Source: CAXBGS01 sp963975425 (GTDB lineage: Bacteria; Planctomycetota; Planctomycetia; Pirellulales; Pirellulaceae). From it: a stretch of 64,000 bases of DNA. Within the stretch, counting starts at the first letter, position 1. Every line of letters starts with the position of its first letter. The notes under the pieces are model-generated. The model did not search any database. It had not been told where the DNA came from and was given only the letters and a program-made list of their open reading frames with translations. Shown piece after piece: positions 62,683 through 64,000 of this stretch. The position numbers and the translations under genes were made by a program. The stretch covers positions 620,001 to 684,000 of the forward strand of contig CAXBGS010000003.1 of assembly GCA_963975425.1 (NCBI GenBank), read 5' to 3'.

Positions 62683-64000
62683 ATGTTGACGCGACCTGCG
62701 AAAGCCAGCGGTGCGGGCTTGTTGATTTATCTAGGTTGGATGTTGGTGATTGGTACCACAGGTGCCCATGCCGATTGGCCACAGTGGCGCGGCCCCGAGC
62801 GAAACGGGTACATCGACTCGGTCGCGTTGGTTGAACAATTGCCCAGCGATGGCATCAAACCGGAATGGACGATCAAGGACTTCGACGGTGGAACGTCGGG
62901 CGGTTGGAGCTCGCCGGTTATCAGTGACGGCAAAGTTTATTTGTACGCGCACACCAAAACGAAAAACCCCGATTTGGATCCCGGCGAGGCAAAGTACCCT
63001 TGGATCGCGCCGGACAAACGGGGCGGAATGACCGACCAAGAGTACGAAGAATACGAAGTCAAGCGACGTGATGAAAACGAACGACGCGCCAAAGCGTTCC
63101 GATTCGACGAACGTTTGTTATGTGTCGACTTAGAATCCGGCGAAACCGTTTGGGATCGGTCACTGGAATGTGTCTATACCCGATTCACCCAGTCGAGTAC
63201 TCCGTGTGTCGCAAACGGAAGAGTGTTTGTGCTGGGACCGAAACGGACCGCACGGTGTTACGAAGCATCGACGGGCGAAGTTGTTTGGGAACAACAACTA
63301 CCCGGCGAATTTCGTGACGAGTTCTTTGCTAGTTCGTTCCTGGTCGCCGGTGACGTCGCCTTGGTCTCGTGTGGTCCCTTGACGGCACTCAGCGCCAACG
63401 ACGGTACGATTCTTTGGCAAGGTGACACGTCCACGAACTATCAATCGCACAGCAGTCCCGCAATTTGGAGTCCAGGCGATTCGCAGCATCCTGAACACGT
63501 CGTGTTTGCCAATACATCCGGTGGCAAAACCAAAGCTTATCGATTGTCCGACGGTCACAAACTTTGGCAACTAAATTCCGGTACCGGACAATCCACGCCG
63601 ATCGTCGCCGGCAATTTGTTGCTGACGTACGGTTCCTCACGCAAGAGTGGATTGACGGCGTATCAGTTGGATCCAGCAGCACCAGAGAGACAACCCGACG
63701 CAATCTGGCAATTCCAGCGGGCCGCCGATTCGGGTTCGACGCCCGTGGTTTGTCGTGATGCCGTGTTTGTTCAGGGTGAAAAACGACTGGCCAAAGTTGA
63801 TTTGGCATCCGGCGATACGGTCTGGCAAACAACACTCAAAATTTCAAACCCACGCTACACTTCGCTAGTGGCCGCGGGCGATCAAGTGTTCTATGGCTGG
63901 GAGGGTCTCCTTGCGTTCGCCGCAGAGCCGGACCGATTCACGGCGTTCTACGATGCCGAGGTGGACTCAAAGGGACGACTCATTGGTGCGGACGACTTAC
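62683..64000 (+). CDS. PQQ-type beta-propeller protein, C-terminus cut by window edge
   Basis: At least 439 codons to the right edge. Signal peptide about 1-30, ending in ADWPQWRGPERNGY, the usual start of planctomycete 'outer membrane protein assembly/PQQ propeller' proteins. Propeller repeats follow: GGTSGGWSSPVISDGKVYLY, LLCVDLESGETVWDRSL, CYEASTGEVVWEQQL, TALSANDGTILWQGD, AYRLSDGHKLWQ, KVDLASGDTVWQTT. A charged segment occurs between the first blades (KRRDENERRAK). Cofactor binding is not shown. ATG at 62683. Confidence 0.9.
   Translation, partial: MLTRPAKASGAGLLIYLGWMLVIGTTGAHADWPQWRGPERNGYIDSVALVEQLPSDGIKPEWTIKDFDGGTSGGWSSPVISDGKVYLYAHTKTKNPDLDPGEAKYPWIAPDKRGGMTDQEYEEYEVKRRDENERRAKAFRFDERLLCVDLESGETVWDRSLECVYTRFTQSSTPCVANGRVFVLGPKRTARCYEASTGEVVWEQQLPGEFRDEFFASSFLVAGDVALVSCGPLTALSANDGTILWQGDTSTNYQSHSSPAIWSPGDSQHPEHVVFANTSGGKTKAYRLSDGHKLWQLNSGTGQSTPIVAGNLLLTYGSSRKSGLTAYQLDPAAPERQPDAIWQFQRAADSGSTPVVCRDAVFVQGEKRLAKVDLASGDTVWQTTLKISNPRYTSLVAAGDQVFYGWEGLLAFAAEPDRFTAFYDAEVDSKGRLIGADDL

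Overview
The window looks like chromosomal DNA of a planctomycete of the Rhodopirellula/Pirellulaceae type. The signs are a PEP-CTERM exported protein, a C1-carrier (methanofuran-type) biosynthesis operon in a bacterium, a huge secreted protein that includes a sulfatase, a Tat-exported Gfo/Idh/MocA oxidoreductase, a PQQ-type propeller protein, a planctomycete-style TPR protein with RNA polymerase alpha C-terminal domains, and loosely packed genes with long spacers. No rRNA, prophage, insertion sequence or CRISPR array was seen. One tRNA (Thr, anticodon CGT) is present.

Layout. 1-6515 (minus strand): an F-type ATP synthase operon in the order atpZ-like, atpI-like, atpB, atpE, atpF, atpH, atpA, atpG, atpD (atpD runs off the left edge), with His/Asp-rich extensions on subunits b and a. 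6516-13800: a poorly explained spacer, a Rho_N/DUF4912 protein coupled to a ThuA-like protein, folD, a sulfite reductase hemoprotein and a PEP-CTERM protein ending at a strong terminator. 13953-18262: aceF and aceE of pyruvate dehydrogenase. 18752-25767: an SDR protein with altered catalytic residues, a lipoprotein, a BON-domain protein, a small membrane protein, a metallophosphoesterase, clpX and a SHOCT-like small membrane protein. 26065-31047: TIM-barrel protein plus UbiA prenyltransferase, tgt, the TPR/alpha-CTD protein and tRNA-Thr. 31193-39659: a Tat-type gamma-glutamyltransferase, a 1198-residue ceramidase-LamG-sulfatase fusion, pgi and a RecA/KaiC-like ATPase.

39756-47467 (minus strand) is one long co-oriented run: a SufR-like regulator, sufC, sufB, sufD, a SufT/MIP18-type protein, then three tightly overlapped genes that match MfnD, MfnF and MfnE of methanofuran biosynthesis. 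48125-53171: an archaeal-type glucose dehydrogenase, a Gfo/Idh/MocA oxidoreductase, a small unknown protein and a Gly/Cys-rich secreted protein. 53589-56369: a LuxE/PaaK-like acid-activating enzyme followed by a LuxC/aldehyde-dehydrogenase-like reductase. 56556-64000: a membrane-anchored squalene-cyclase-fold protein, a Sua5-phosphatase fusion with rpiB and holB in one overlapping operon, a Tat lipoprotein NHL propeller, a solo WYL-like protein, and a PQQ propeller protein cut by the right edge.

The most interesting items are the mfnD-F-E operon, the three-module ceramidase/LamG/sulfatase protein, the Sua5-arginine-phosphatase-like fusion next to rpiB, the TPR protein with two alpha-CTD copies, the LuxE/LuxC-like pair, and a recurrent pattern in which many spacers carry a short tandem array (period 13-20 bp) of a different unit each time. 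Everything was read by eye from sequence. Family names rest on motif recognition, not on database searches.
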